This document shows, piece by piece, positions 1 through 6,050 of a stretch of 6,118 nt of DNA (position 1 is its first letter; each line of letters opens with the position of its first letter). The notes below the pieces were generated by a model. The model was not told where the DNA came from, ran no database searches, and worked only from the letters and a program-made list of their open reading frames with translations. The position numbers and the translations under genes are program-made. Location: positions 1-6,118 of the forward strand of contig JAJQBF010000165.1 of NCBI GenBank assembly GCA_021203425.1. Reading direction: 5' to 3'. Source of the stretch: Clostridiales bacterium (lineage in GTDB: Bacteria; Bacillota; Clostridia; Lachnospirales; CAG-274).

Positions 1-43
1 GTTTTGAAATGTTTTTGTTATTTCAAGTGTCTACTCTAAGGGG

Positions 44-70
44 ATTATATCAAATTTAAACCCTTTTCAA
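44..70 (-). promoter_or_regulatory. possible divergent promoter reading leftward out of the window
   Basis: On the minus strand a perfect TATAAT (49 down to 44) is preceded by TG one base away, giving an extended -10 (TGATATAAT). A TTGAAA -35-like hexamer lies at 70-65, with a short 15-bp spacer. Transcription would start near position 37 and run left out of the window, implying a gene divergent from aroC. A 7-bp inverted repeat (4-10 with 20-26, TTGAAAT/ATTTCAA) would lie in its early leader. The AT-rich context makes chance matches likely, so this is tentative. Confidence 0.35.
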
Positions 71-79
71 AAAAATATA

Positions 80-108
80 TTGATTATTCGAGGTTAATTT
101 GCTAAAAT
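80..108 (+). promoter_or_regulatory. promoter of aroC (and probably the downstream genes)
   Basis: The -35 hexamer TTGATT (80-85) and the -10 hexamer TAAAAT (103-108) are separated by exactly 17 bp. The -10 is preceded by TG at 100-101, making an extended -10. Expected transcription start is near 115, giving a leader of about 40 nt with no riboswitch-like fold or T-box. It is the only good vegetative sigma factor promoter found ahead of the five rightward genes. Confidence 0.65.
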
Positions 109-142
109 GTATTTTAAGGAATATAAAAAGAATATATAGGTT

Positions 143-149
143 GAGGGTG
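143..149 (+). promoter_or_regulatory. ribosome binding site of aroC
   Basis: GAGGGTG followed by AT closely matches the anti-Shine-Dalgarno complement, with 7 nt between GAGGG and the ATG at 155. It supports that ATG as the start, as does the family-typical N-terminus of the product. Confidence 0.7.
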
Positions 150-154
150 ATAAA

Positions 155-1255
155 ATGTCAGGCTCTGTTTTCGGAAATATTTTTAAAATTTCGACTTGGG
201 GCGAATCTCACGGAAAGGCGCTTGGGGTTGTTATAGATGGCTGCCCTGCCGGGGTAGAGCTTAATGAGGAAATTATACAAAAGGATATGGACAGACGTAA
301 ACCGGGGGCTTCAAAATACGGCACGAAACGCTCGGAGGGGGACAAGGTGCAGATTCTTTCGGGAGTGTTCGAAGGCAAAACAACGGGCACACCTATTTCC
401 CTTGTTGTCTTTAATGAGGATCAGCGGTCAAGAGACTACAGCAATATTATGAATGTTTACAGACCGGGTCACGCAGATTTCGGCTTTGACAGCAAATACG
501 GTTTTCGTGACTACCGAGGGGGCGGCCGCTCTTCGGGGCGTGAAACAGCGGCAAGGGTTGCTGCAGGGGCTGTGGCTAAAGCTTGTTTAAAGGAGCTTGG
601 TGTTGACATATTTGCCTTCACAAGGTCTGTAGGGAAGGTTTCCTGTGAAACCTTTGACAGAGACGAGATAACCGCAAATCCTCTGTGTATGTCTGACAGA
701 GAGGCTTGTGAGAAGGCTGCGGCTCTTATGGACGATGCTATGAAGAATGGTGATTCTGTCGGGGGTGTTATAGAGGGCAGAATATCGGGGCTGCCTGTGG
801 GAATAGGTGAAACCGTTTTTGATAAGCTTGACGCTGTTTTGGCTAAGGCAATAATGTCAATAGGGGCTGTGAAAGGCATTGAGTTTGGGGCAGGTTTTTC
901 AGTGGCGCTTTTAAGAGGCTCCGAAAACAACGACCCCTTTGTTATAAGAGAAGGCAAACCGGAAAAAGCAGCAAATAATTCCGGCGGTATTTTGGGAGGT
1001 ATGTCTGACGGAAACGAGGTTGTTTTCAGGGCGGCTTTTAAGCCTACACCTTCAATTTTGATTCCACAGAAGACCATTAACAGAAATATGGAGGAAACGG
1101 AAATTGTTATTAAGGGCAGACACGACCCTATAATCGTTCCCAGAGCGGTTGTTGTGGTTGAATCAATGGCGGCAGTGGCTGTTTTTGACCTTATGCTCAT
1201 GAATATGAGCTCAAGAATGGATAACATAAAAAATTTTTATAACAAAGGAGTATAA
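155..1255 (+). CDS. aroC: chorismate synthase
   Basis: This enzyme converts 5-enolpyruvylshikimate-3-phosphate to chorismate, the last shared step towards aromatic amino acids and folate. It acts in the cytoplasm and needs reduced FMN. The 366-residue product is of normal length and carries the family signatures in order: WGESHG at residues 15-20, RPGHADF at 103-109, the arginine/glycine-rich segment from DYRGGGRSS at 119-127 into RET, KGIEFGAGF at 240-248, NNSGGILGGMSDG at 274-286, and GRHDP at 321-325 followed by PRAVVVVES. His19 and the arginines of the 119-134 segment correspond to conserved active-site positions in the family. The start has a good ribosome binding site and an extended -10 promoter. 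The gene ends 5 nt before lysA, and its last codons contain the lysA ribosome binding site. Neighbouring genes are not other shikimate genes. Identification is secure. Confidence 0.97.
   Translation: MSGSVFGNIFKISTWGESHGKALGVVIDGCPAGVELNEEIIQKDMDRRKPGASKYGTKRSEGDKVQILSGVFEGKTTGTPISLVVFNEDQRSRDYSNIMNVYRPGHADFGFDSKYGFRDYRGGGRSSGRETAARVAAGAVAKACLKELGVDIFAFTRSVGKVSCETFDRDEITANPLCMSDREACEKAAALMDDAMKNGDSVGGVIEGRISGLPVGIGETVFDKLDAVLAKAIMSIGAVKGIEFGAGFSVALLRGSENNDPFVIREGKPEKAANNSGGILGGMSDGNEVVFRAAFKPTPSILIPQKTINRNMEETEIVIKGRHDPIIVPRAVVVVESMAAVAVFDLMLMNMSSRMDNIKNFYNKGV
1244..1250 (+). promoter_or_regulatory. ribosome binding site of lysA inside the end of aroC
   Basis: AAAGGAG spans the final Lys-Gly-Val codons of aroC, 10 nt before the ATG at 1261. 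Termination of aroC translation at 1253-1255 therefore happens on top of the lysA initiation region, which suggests translational coupling of the two genes. Confidence 0.65.
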
Positions 1256-1260
1256 GAGCA

Positions 1261-2517
1261 ATGTATAAATTAAACGGAAGTGTAACAGACGAATTTAACT
1301 TTTTTCAGGGCAATGATATATATGATTTAATTTCCGAATACGGCAGTCCTTTATATGTATATAACGAGGGCATAATCAGAGAAAGATGCAGAGAGATGAA
1401 AAATCTTGTAAGCTATTCCAAGTTTTTGGCTCAGTTTTCCGCAAAGGCAAACACAAGCCTTGCTTTCTTACAGGTTGTTAAAAGCGAAGGTCTTCACGTT
1501 GACGCAATGAGCCCGGGAGAAATATATGCCGAGCTTGAGGCAGGCTTTAAGCCAGAAGACATTTTTATGATTACTAACAATGTTTCCGAGACTGAGATGC
1601 AGTATGCCATAGACAAAAGTATTCTTATCTGTGTAGACAGTGTTGAACAGCTTATTCAGTACGGCAAGCTTAACCCAAACAGCAATGTTGCTATAAGATT
1701 TAACGGTGGTATAGGAGCAGGTCACCACGAAAAGGTTGTAACAGCCGGCAAAAAGACAAAGTTCGGTGTTAATCCCGAATATATTCCTCAGGTTAAAAAT
1801 ATCCTTAAGGAATACGGCTTAAAATTAGTGGGTGTTCAGCAGCATATAGGCTCACTTTTTATGGAAATCGACCCCTATATTAACGGTTCTCAGGCTATTC
1901 TCGATATTGCAAAGAACTTTGACGACCTTGAATTTGTAGACTTCGGCGGCGGTTTCGGTATTCCCTATAAGAAATTAAGCGGTCAGCCCAGACTTAACCT
2001 TAAGGAATGCGGCGAAAAGCTTGATGTTGTTTTCGATAAGTTCGTTAAGGAATACGGCAAGGAAATAACATTCAGAATTGAACCGGGCAGATATATTTCT
2101 GCAGAATCTTCTGTTCTTCTTACAGATGTTCACTGTGTAAAATATAACGGTCCTCATAAATTCGCCGGAACGGACGTAGGCTTTAACGTACTTGTAAGAC
2201 CGGCTATGTATGATTCCCATCACGATATAGAGGTTTACACAAAGGAAGAAAGACCCGTAAACGAGGAAGAAATTACAATAGTCGGAAATATCTGCGAAAG
2301 CGGCGATATTATAGCTAAAGACAGGCTTTTGCCTGAAATTAAGGCAGGGGATATTTTGGGAATTCTCGACGCAGGGGCTTATGGTCATTCTATGTGTTCG
2401 AATTACAATAACAGACTCCGTCCGGCTGAGGTATTTATAAGAGAAGACGGAAAAGCTGTTCTCACAAGAAAGAGAGATACTCTTGAACAGCTCCTTGAAA
2501 ATTATATTAAACTGTAA
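1261..2517 (+). CDS. lysA: diaminopimelate decarboxylase (fold-type III PLP enzyme)
   Basis: The product should decarboxylate meso-diaminopimelate to L-lysine, the last lysine step, as a cytoplasmic PLP-dependent enzyme. The 418 residues have the expected two-part layout, an N-terminal TIM barrel and a C-terminal beta domain. Visible motifs are the PLP lysine in SAKAN (Lys62), HIGS at 195-198, the phosphate-binding GGG at 229-231, EPGRY at 274-278, CESGD at 345-349 (catalytic Cys345 from the partner subunit), and AGAYG at 371-375 followed by SNYNNRLRP. From memory, the HHEKVVTAG segment, RPAMY and the C-terminal TRKRDTLEQLL resemble the E. coli LysA clade. Two usually conserved spots differ: the family's HIGS-Gln/Gly is HIGSLF here, preceded by Gln-Gln, and the usual VDAGFND is TDVGFNV. 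Related decarboxylases of other substrates are possible, but CESGD favours diaminopimelate. It is probably cotranscribed with aroC. Confidence 0.9.
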   Translation: MYKLNGSVTDEFNFFQGNDIYDLISEYGSPLYVYNEGIIRERCREMKNLVSYSKFLAQFSAKANTSLAFLQVVKSEGLHVDAMSPGEIYAELEAGFKPEDIFMITNNVSETEMQYAIDKSILICVDSVEQLIQYGKLNPNSNVAIRFNGGIGAGHHEKVVTAGKKTKFGVNPEYIPQVKNILKEYGLKLVGVQQHIGSLFMEIDPYINGSQAILDIAKNFDDLEFVDFGGGFGIPYKKLSGQPRLNLKECGEKLDVVFDKFVKEYGKEITFRIEPGRYISAESSVLLTDVHCVKYNGPHKFAGTDVGFNVLVRPAMYDSHHDIEVYTKEERPVNEEEITIVGNICESGDIIAKDRLLPEIKAGDILGILDAGAYGHSMCSNYNNRLRPAEVFIREDGKAVLTRKRDTLEQLLENYIKL

Positions 2518-2530
2518 ATAAATTATTATG

Positions 2531-2554
2531 TACATTGCATATTATTGCACTGTA
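2531..2554. repeat. imperfect inverted repeat before the LUD gene
   Basis: TACATTGCA (2531-2539) pairs with TGCACTGTA (2546-2554) around the 6-nt loop TATTAT, giving eight of nine pairs with one central mismatch. It fills much of the 53-nt gap after lysA and ends 3 nt before the GAGGAGG ribosome binding site at 2558-2564. No T-tract follows, so it is not an intrinsic terminator. It could be an operator, an RNA processing or stability hairpin, or chance. A weak promoter-like pair (TTGAAA at 2495-2500, ATAAAT at 2518-2523, 17-bp spacing) lies just upstream. Confidence 0.4.
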
Positions 2555-2570
2555 AAAGAGGAGGGTTTTT

Positions 2571-3206
2571 ATGTCACCGAAGGAAATTTACAAGGAAAAG
2601 CTGGCTCAGAAAATTATAAAGGGGCTTAACAAAAGAAATATGGAGGGGCATTATGCCCCCACAAAAGAAGAGGTGCTGAAAACCGCCCTTGAGATTATTC
2701 CCCAAGGGGCAAGTATTTCGTGGGGCGGCTCCGAAAGCATTAAGGAAGTCGGTGTTCTTGATGCCGTAAAGTCCGGAAACTATATTGTTTATGACAGGGA
2801 TTCGGCAAAGTCTCCCGAGGAGAGAACGGAAATAATGAGAAAGGGTATGTTTGCCGATTTTTACTTAGGCAGCTCCAATGCAATAACCTATGACGGAGAG
2901 CTTGTAAACATAGACGGTATGGGCGGCAGAGTGGCAGCCTACATATGGGGACCGGAAAATGTACTTTTGTTTGTAAGCCTTAACAAGGCAGTGGGCACTA
3001 TTGAAGAAGGAGTAAACAGAGTGAGAAACTGCGCCGCTCCGCCAAACGCCGAAAGGCTTAATTTAAACACACCCTGCAGGGCAACAGGGCTTTGCGGAAA
3101 CTGTTTAAGCGCCGATACAATTTGTTCACAGCTTGTTGTGACAAGGTTTTCTAAAATTAAAAACAGGATAAAGGTTATACTTATAGGGGAAGAATCGGGT
3201 TATTGA
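2571..3206 (+). CDS. LUD-domain protein (LutC/YkgG-like, DUF162), stand-alone
   Basis: The 211-residue product matches the short LUD (lactate utilization, DUF162) type. It has a helical N-terminus with the pattern APTKEEVLKTALEIIPQGASIS, continuing into WGGSESIKEVG at 51-61, then YDRD at 74-77, the central LGSSNAIT at 99-106, NIDGMGGRVA at 113-122 and GPENV at 127-131. The C-terminus has a cysteine cluster: Cys169, Cys175, Cys178 and Cys185 (spacing C-x5-C-x2-C-x6-C), with Cys154 before it in RNCAAPPN. In the family LutC works with the iron-sulfur proteins LutA and LutB in lactate oxidation, but neither partner is present here, so a lactate role should not be assumed. The cysteines could bind a metal or cluster (inference). 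The ribosome binding site GAGGAGG (2558-2564) fixes the ATG. Substrate is unknown. Confidence 0.85.
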   Translation: MSPKEIYKEKLAQKIIKGLNKRNMEGHYAPTKEEVLKTALEIIPQGASISWGGSESIKEVGVLDAVKSGNYIVYDRDSAKSPEERTEIMRKGMFADFYLGSSNAITYDGELVNIDGMGGRVAAYIWGPENVLLFVSLNKAVGTIEEGVNRVRNCAAPPNAERLNLNTPCRATGLCGNCLSADTICSQLVVTRFSKIKNRIKVILIGEESGY

Positions 3207-3220
3207 TCGGAAATATTAAC

Positions 3221-3228
3221 AGGGAAGG
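3221..3228 (+). promoter_or_regulatory. ribosome binding site deciding the GTG start of ktrB
   Basis: AGGGAAGG ends 6 nt before GTG at 3235-3237. There is no upstream in-frame ATG with a better site, and starting at the GTG gives a basic cytoplasmic tail followed by the first membrane helix, as expected for the family. Confidence 0.6.
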
Positions 3229-3234
3229 TATACA

Positions 3235-4575
3235 GTGAACAGGGCGAAAAAAAGATTAAGAAAAAAACACATATCTACATTTCAATTTACAATTTTGGGC
3301 TTTGCGGGGGTTATACTGGGCGGCTGTTTTCTGCTTATGCTGCCGGTTTCTTCCAAATCGGGCAGTTTCACAAGCTTTTGGGACGCTCTCTTTACGTCAA
3401 CCTCGGCGGTCTGCGTTACGGGGCTTGTTGTACAAAATACGGCAACATACTGGTCGGGTTTCGGTCAGCTTGTAATTTTGCTGTTGATTATGGCAGGAGG
3501 TATGGGTGTTATTACAATAAGAGCCGGTCTTTTGATTTTAGCCGGACGAAAGCCCGATTTGGCTCAGAGAAGCGCTATGCAGGACAACTACGCCGCTTTG
3601 AAACTGATAGGCATAGTCAATCTTATGTCCTTTATTTTAAAGGTTTCTCTCGGTGTGGTATTTTTGGGGGCAGTTTGCTTTGCTTTTGAGTTTATACCTC
3701 GGTTCGGCTTTTTTAAGGGGCTGTGGTTTTCTGCTTTTCACTCTGTTTCCGCCTTTTGTAATGCCGGGTTTGACCTTATGGGCAGTGAAATTCCCTATTC
3801 GTCCCTTATGGGCTTTTCGGGGAATGTTATTGTAAATATAACTGTTATGCTGCTTATTATAATCGGCGGAATAGGCTTTGTAACCTGGTATGACATAAAA
3901 GAATACGGCTTTAATTTCAAAAAATACGGTATACAGACGAAGGTTATTCTTTGTACGTCGGCTGCTTTGATTTTCTTTCCCGCTGTTTTCTTTTTTGCTT
4001 ATGAATACGGCGGTATGGGGCAGGAGGCTTTTCTCTGCGGCTTGTTTCAGTCTGTAACGGCAAGAACAGCCGGCTTTAACACAACGGATTTGACTCTTTT
4101 CAGCGAAGGGAGCATAATGATTATGATAGTGCTTATGCTGATAGGGGGTTCTCCCGGGTCAACCGCCGGAGGTATGAAAACAACAACGATTTCGGTTCTC
4201 GTTAAATCCGCCTTTTCGGTTTTTAAGAGGAAGGACAGTACGTCATTTTTCGGCAGAAGAATTTCCGATGATATTGTTAAAAATGCATCGGCTACCTTCT
4301 TTATGTATATAACTCTGTTTTTGACAGGAGCAATTATAATAAGCTGTGTTGAAGGTCTGCCTCTTATGAGCTGCCTTTTTGAAACAGCCTCGGCAATAGG
4401 CACTGTGGGCTTAAGTCTTGGGCTTACGCCGGAGCTTGGCTTTGTTTCAAGGCTTATACTTATATTTTTAATGTTTTTGGGAAGAGTAGGGGGTCTTACT
4501 CTTGTATATGCTGCGGTTTCAACTAAAAAGAGAAATTTGGCGGAATATCCCAAAGGAAAAATCACCGTAGGATAA
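3235..4575 (+). CDS. ktrB: potassium uptake membrane subunit, KtrB/TrkH family
   Basis: This is the ion-conducting subunit of a Ktr-type potassium uptake system in the cytoplasmic membrane. The 446 residues contain a basic N-terminal tail (residues 3-12) and four membrane-pore-membrane repeats. The four selectivity-filter loops and their key glycines are visible: SAVCVTGL (Gly63), SAFCNAGF (Gly178), TARTAGFN (Gly280) and SAIGTVGL (Gly392). The intramembrane gate loop of repeat three is GGSPGSTAGGMKT (304-316), and the conserved arginine of the last helix is in GRVGG (Arg417). Approximate helices lie at 17-37, 77-97, 132-153, 195-217, 236-256, 292-308, 352-372 and 404-428. Size and the adjacent single-RCK subunit favour KtrB over the larger TrkH. 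Translation starts at GTG. ktrA follows 15 nt later. Confidence 0.92.
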   Translation: MNRAKKRLRKKHISTFQFTILGFAGVILGGCFLLMLPVSSKSGSFTSFWDALFTSTSAVCVTGLVVQNTATYWSGFGQLVILLLIMAGGMGVITIRAGLLILAGRKPDLAQRSAMQDNYAALKLIGIVNLMSFILKVSLGVVFLGAVCFAFEFIPRFGFFKGLWFSAFHSVSAFCNAGFDLMGSEIPYSSLMGFSGNVIVNITVMLLIIIGGIGFVTWYDIKEYGFNFKKYGIQTKVILCTSAALIFFPAVFFFAYEYGGMGQEAFLCGLFQSVTARTAGFNTTDLTLFSEGSIMIMIVLMLIGGSPGSTAGGMKTTTISVLVKSAFSVFKRKDSTSFFGRRISDDIVKNASATFFMYITLFLTGAIIISCVEGLPLMSCLFETASAIGTVGLSLGLTPELGFVSRLILIFLMFLGRVGGLTLVYAAVSTKKRNLAEYPKGKITVG

Positions 4576-4585
4576 GAGAGGGAGG
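4576..4585 (+). promoter_or_regulatory. ribosome binding site of ktrA
   Basis: GAGAGGGAGG directly follows the ktrB stop codon and lies 5 nt before the ATG at 4591. This is a very strong site, in line with ample translation of the regulatory subunit, which forms an octameric ring on a KtrB dimer in known systems. Confidence 0.7.
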
Positions 4586-4590
4586 TTTTT

Positions 4591-5241
4591 ATGAAAACTG
4601 TTTTACTTATAGGCTTGGGCAGATTCGGTTATCACGCCGCCGTAAAGCTTAACGAGCTTGACCATCAGGTTATGGCTATTGACGATGATGAAAAAATGGT
4701 TGACAGGGCGCTGCCGTATGTTACGAATGCCCTTATAGGAGACAGCACAGATGAGGATTTTATGAGGTCATTAGGGGTTGAAGACTATGACCTTTGTCTT
4801 GTGGCAATAGGAAATAACTTTCAAAGCTCTCTTGAAACAACCTCTCTTCTTAAAGAGTTAGGGGCAAAGCTGGTTGTTTCAAGGGCGGCGACAGATACAC
4901 AGGCTAAGTTTTTGGCAAGAAACGGCGCCGACCACGTAATCTATCCCGAGAAACAGCTTGCCGACTGGACGGCTATGCGCTATACTTCGGATCATATGTT
5001 CGATTATTTTGAATTAACACAGGACTATGCCATTGTTGAGGCGGCAATTCCTCAAAACTGGAGGGGGAAAACAATAGGGCAAATCGACATAAGGAAAAAA
5101 TACGGCATAAATGTTTTGGCAATTAAGAAAAATGACTCAATAAATATGAATTTGACAACGGAAACAGCTTTTGACGGCAGTGAAAGAATTCTTGTTTTGG
5201 GTACATTTAAAGATGTTCGTAAATGTTTTAAAATGAATTAA
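4591..5241 (+). CDS. ktrA: potassium uptake regulatory subunit, KtrA/TrkA family (RCK)
   Basis: This cytoplasmic gating subunit partners the membrane protein encoded just upstream. Its 216 residues form one RCK_N domain (about 1-130) and one RCK_C domain (about 135-213), the single-RCK size of KtrA and half that of the duplicated TrkA. The nucleotide-binding Rossmann motif is GLGRFG (8-13), with acidic Asp31 after the second strand in MAIDDDE, GDSTDE at 50-55, VAIGNN at 71-76 and the family-typical GADHVIYPE at 112-120. KtrA proteins bind ATP/ADP, and in several Firmicutes the RCK_C domain binds cyclic di-AMP; binding here is inference. No cyclic di-AMP riboswitch is visible upstream of ktrB or ktrA, so any such control would be at protein level. 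The gene converges on the C26 gene, 32 nt from its stop codon. Confidence 0.93.
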   Translation: MKTVLLIGLGRFGYHAAVKLNELDHQVMAIDDDEKMVDRALPYVTNALIGDSTDEDFMRSLGVEDYDLCLVAIGNNFQSSLETTSLLKELGAKLVVSRAATDTQAKFLARNGADHVIYPEKQLADWTAMRYTSDHMFDYFELTQDYAIVEAAIPQNWRGKTIGQIDIRKKYGINVLAIKKNDSINMNLTTETAFDGSERILVLGTFKDVRKCFKMN

Positions 5242-5261
5242 TGACGGCAAAAAGCGAGACT

Positions 5262-5291
5262 GTGGATAACTCTTTATCTTGAGTTATCCAC
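5262..5291. terminator. perfect hairpin between convergent ktrA and C26 genes, probable bidirectional terminator
   Basis: GTGGATAACTC (5262-5272) and GAGTTATCCAC (5281-5291) are perfect complements over 11 bp around an 8-nt loop. The plus-strand transcript continues with TATTTCTTT, a moderate U-rich tail; on the minus strand a T5 run begins only about 9 nt after the stem, so termination should work better for ktrA. The right arm is coding sequence for the last residues of the minus-strand gene, whose TAA stop lies in the loop (5274-5276). Each arm also holds a DnaA-box-like 9-mer, exact in the left arm on the minus strand. Confidence 0.6.
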
Positions 5292-5975
5292 TATTTCTTT
5301 GAACAGGGCAAGCTGGTCGGGGCTTTTTTCGAACATAAATTCGGGGTGCCACTGAACAGCCTGTATGAATTTTTTATCAGGCATATATACTGCCTCGGTA
5401 AGTCCGTCTTCTGAAACCGCCATAGGGGAAAGGGCAGGGGCAAGAGTTTTCACTACCTGATGATGGTAGGAGTTTACTTCAAGGCTGTCTTTTTTAAGCA
5501 GCTTATGAAGAGGTGTGTTTTTAAGTATGGTTACACTGTGACAGGGAACATCATAGGGCGGTTTCATATGATGGTCAATGCCGGTCGGGTGTTCTTTGGG
5601 CAGGTCTTTATAGAGTGTTCCACCTAAAAGTGCGTTCATAAGCTGAATTCCACGGCAGATTCCCAAAACGGGCTTGTCATATTTAAGGCAAAGCCCGAAA
5701 AGCTCTGTTTCGAGAGAGTCTCTGTCTTTGTTAATATCTACACAGTCGGAAGTAAGCTTTTCTCTGTATATTTCCGGATTTACGTCATTCCCACCCGTAA
5801 AGAGAAAGCCGCCGCACAGACTGAAAATTTCTTCTATATCATTTTTATCGGCTTTTAAGGGCAGAATTAAGGGAATGCCGCCGGCGGCTGTTATGCCTTC
5901 CATATAGCCGGGAACCATCCATATACTGTCTCTGCCGCTGTCGAAAAGGGGAGTTACTCCTATAACAGGTTTCAT
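5274..5975 (-). CDS. peptidase C26 / class I glutamine amidotransferase-like hydrolase (PuuD-like)
   Basis: The product is a cytoplasmic gamma-glutamyl hydrolase-like protein of 233 residues, the usual length for this family, which includes PuuD, the gamma-glutamyl-GABA hydrolase. Numbered from MKPVIGVTP, the catalytic triad is visible: nucleophile Cys107 in GICRGIQ, and His210 and Glu212 in QWHPEF. Other family marks are FTGGNDVNP (59-67), ALLGGTLYKDL (115-125) and VNSYHHQ (167-173). The start is the ATG at 5975-5973, placed by GGAGG five nt upstream; an in-frame TTG at 5987 overlaps that site and is not credible. No fused synthetase domain or polyamine pathway neighbour is present, so the gamma-glutamyl substrate is unknown. 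The gene has its own promoter, but an intrinsic terminator lies in its leader, suggesting conditional expression. Confidence 0.88.
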   Translation of the reverse strand: MKPVIGVTPLFDSGRDSIWMVPGYMEGITAAGGIPLILPLKADKNDIEEIFSLCGGFLFTGGNDVNPEIYREKLTSDCVDINKDRDSLETELFGLCLKYDKPVLGICRGIQLMNALLGGTLYKDLPKEHPTGIDHHMKPPYDVPCHSVTILKNTPLHKLLKKDSLEVNSYHHQVVKTLAPALSPMAVSEDGLTEAVYMPDKKFIQAVQWHPEFMFEKSPDQLALFKEIVDNSR

Positions 5976-5980
5976 ATTTA

Positions 5981-5985
5981 CCTCC
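5981..5985 (-). promoter_or_regulatory. ribosome binding site deciding the C26 gene start
   Basis: GGAGG on the minus strand, then TAAAT, then ATG at 5975. It directly abuts the U-tract of the upstream terminator hairpin, with no bases between. Confidence 0.8.
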
Positions 5986-6020
5986 AAAAAAATAAAAAAC
6001 GGCGGAAAAACCGCCGCTTT
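5986..6020 (-). terminator. intrinsic terminator in the leader of the C26 gene (possible attenuator)
   Basis: On the minus strand CGGCGG (6016-6011) pairs with CCGCCG (6005-6000) around a T5 loop. It is followed directly by six T, one A and seven T (5999-5986). The preceding AAAG (6020-6017) can extend the stem against the U-tract. This is a strong rho-independent terminator for minus-strand transcription only; the plus strand has no proper T-tract. It lies after the promoter at 6051-6078 and directly before the ribosome binding site, so readthrough would be needed to express the gene. Confidence 0.8.
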
Positions 6021-6050
6021 GCAGTAAGATTATGATTATGTGCTTAAAAT

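Noticed and set aside
38..68. AAGGG (38-42) and CCCTT (61-65) as a terminator stem followed by T residues
   Set aside because: Only 5 bp with an 18-nt loop and a very short T run; too weak.
107..139. Ten-codon open frame before aroC, a possible leader peptide
   Set aside because: Its ATG overlaps the aroC -10 hexamer, so it would lie upstream of the expected transcript start, and it has no ribosome binding site.
511..1227. Long minus-strand open frame of 238 codons opposite aroC
   Set aside because: It is a shadow of aroC: serine/proline-rich, no family motif, no ribosome binding site, and aroC is certain on the other strand.
1975..2535. Minus-strand open frame of 186 codons opposite the lysA 3' half
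   Set aside because: Opposes a secure gene, has biased composition and no recognisable domain or initiation signal.
3207..3234. Cyclic di-AMP riboswitch before the potassium genes
   Set aside because: Only 28 nt separate the LUD gene and ktrB, far too short for that structure.
3409..3771. Cysteines in two KtrB filter loops (Cys60, Cys175) as an unusual redox feature
   Set aside because: As far as I recall, SAVCVTGL and SAFCNAGF are common variants in clostridial KtrB proteins.
4047..4565. Minus-strand open frame of 172 codons opposite the ktrB 3' part
   Set aside because: Shadow of a membrane protein gene; no motif and no start signal.
5975..5987. Start of the C26 gene at the in-frame TTG at 5987
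   Set aside because: The TTG overlaps the first base of the GGAGG site, has only terminator T-tract upstream, and ATG at 5975 has ideal spacing and the conserved MKPVIGVTP start.
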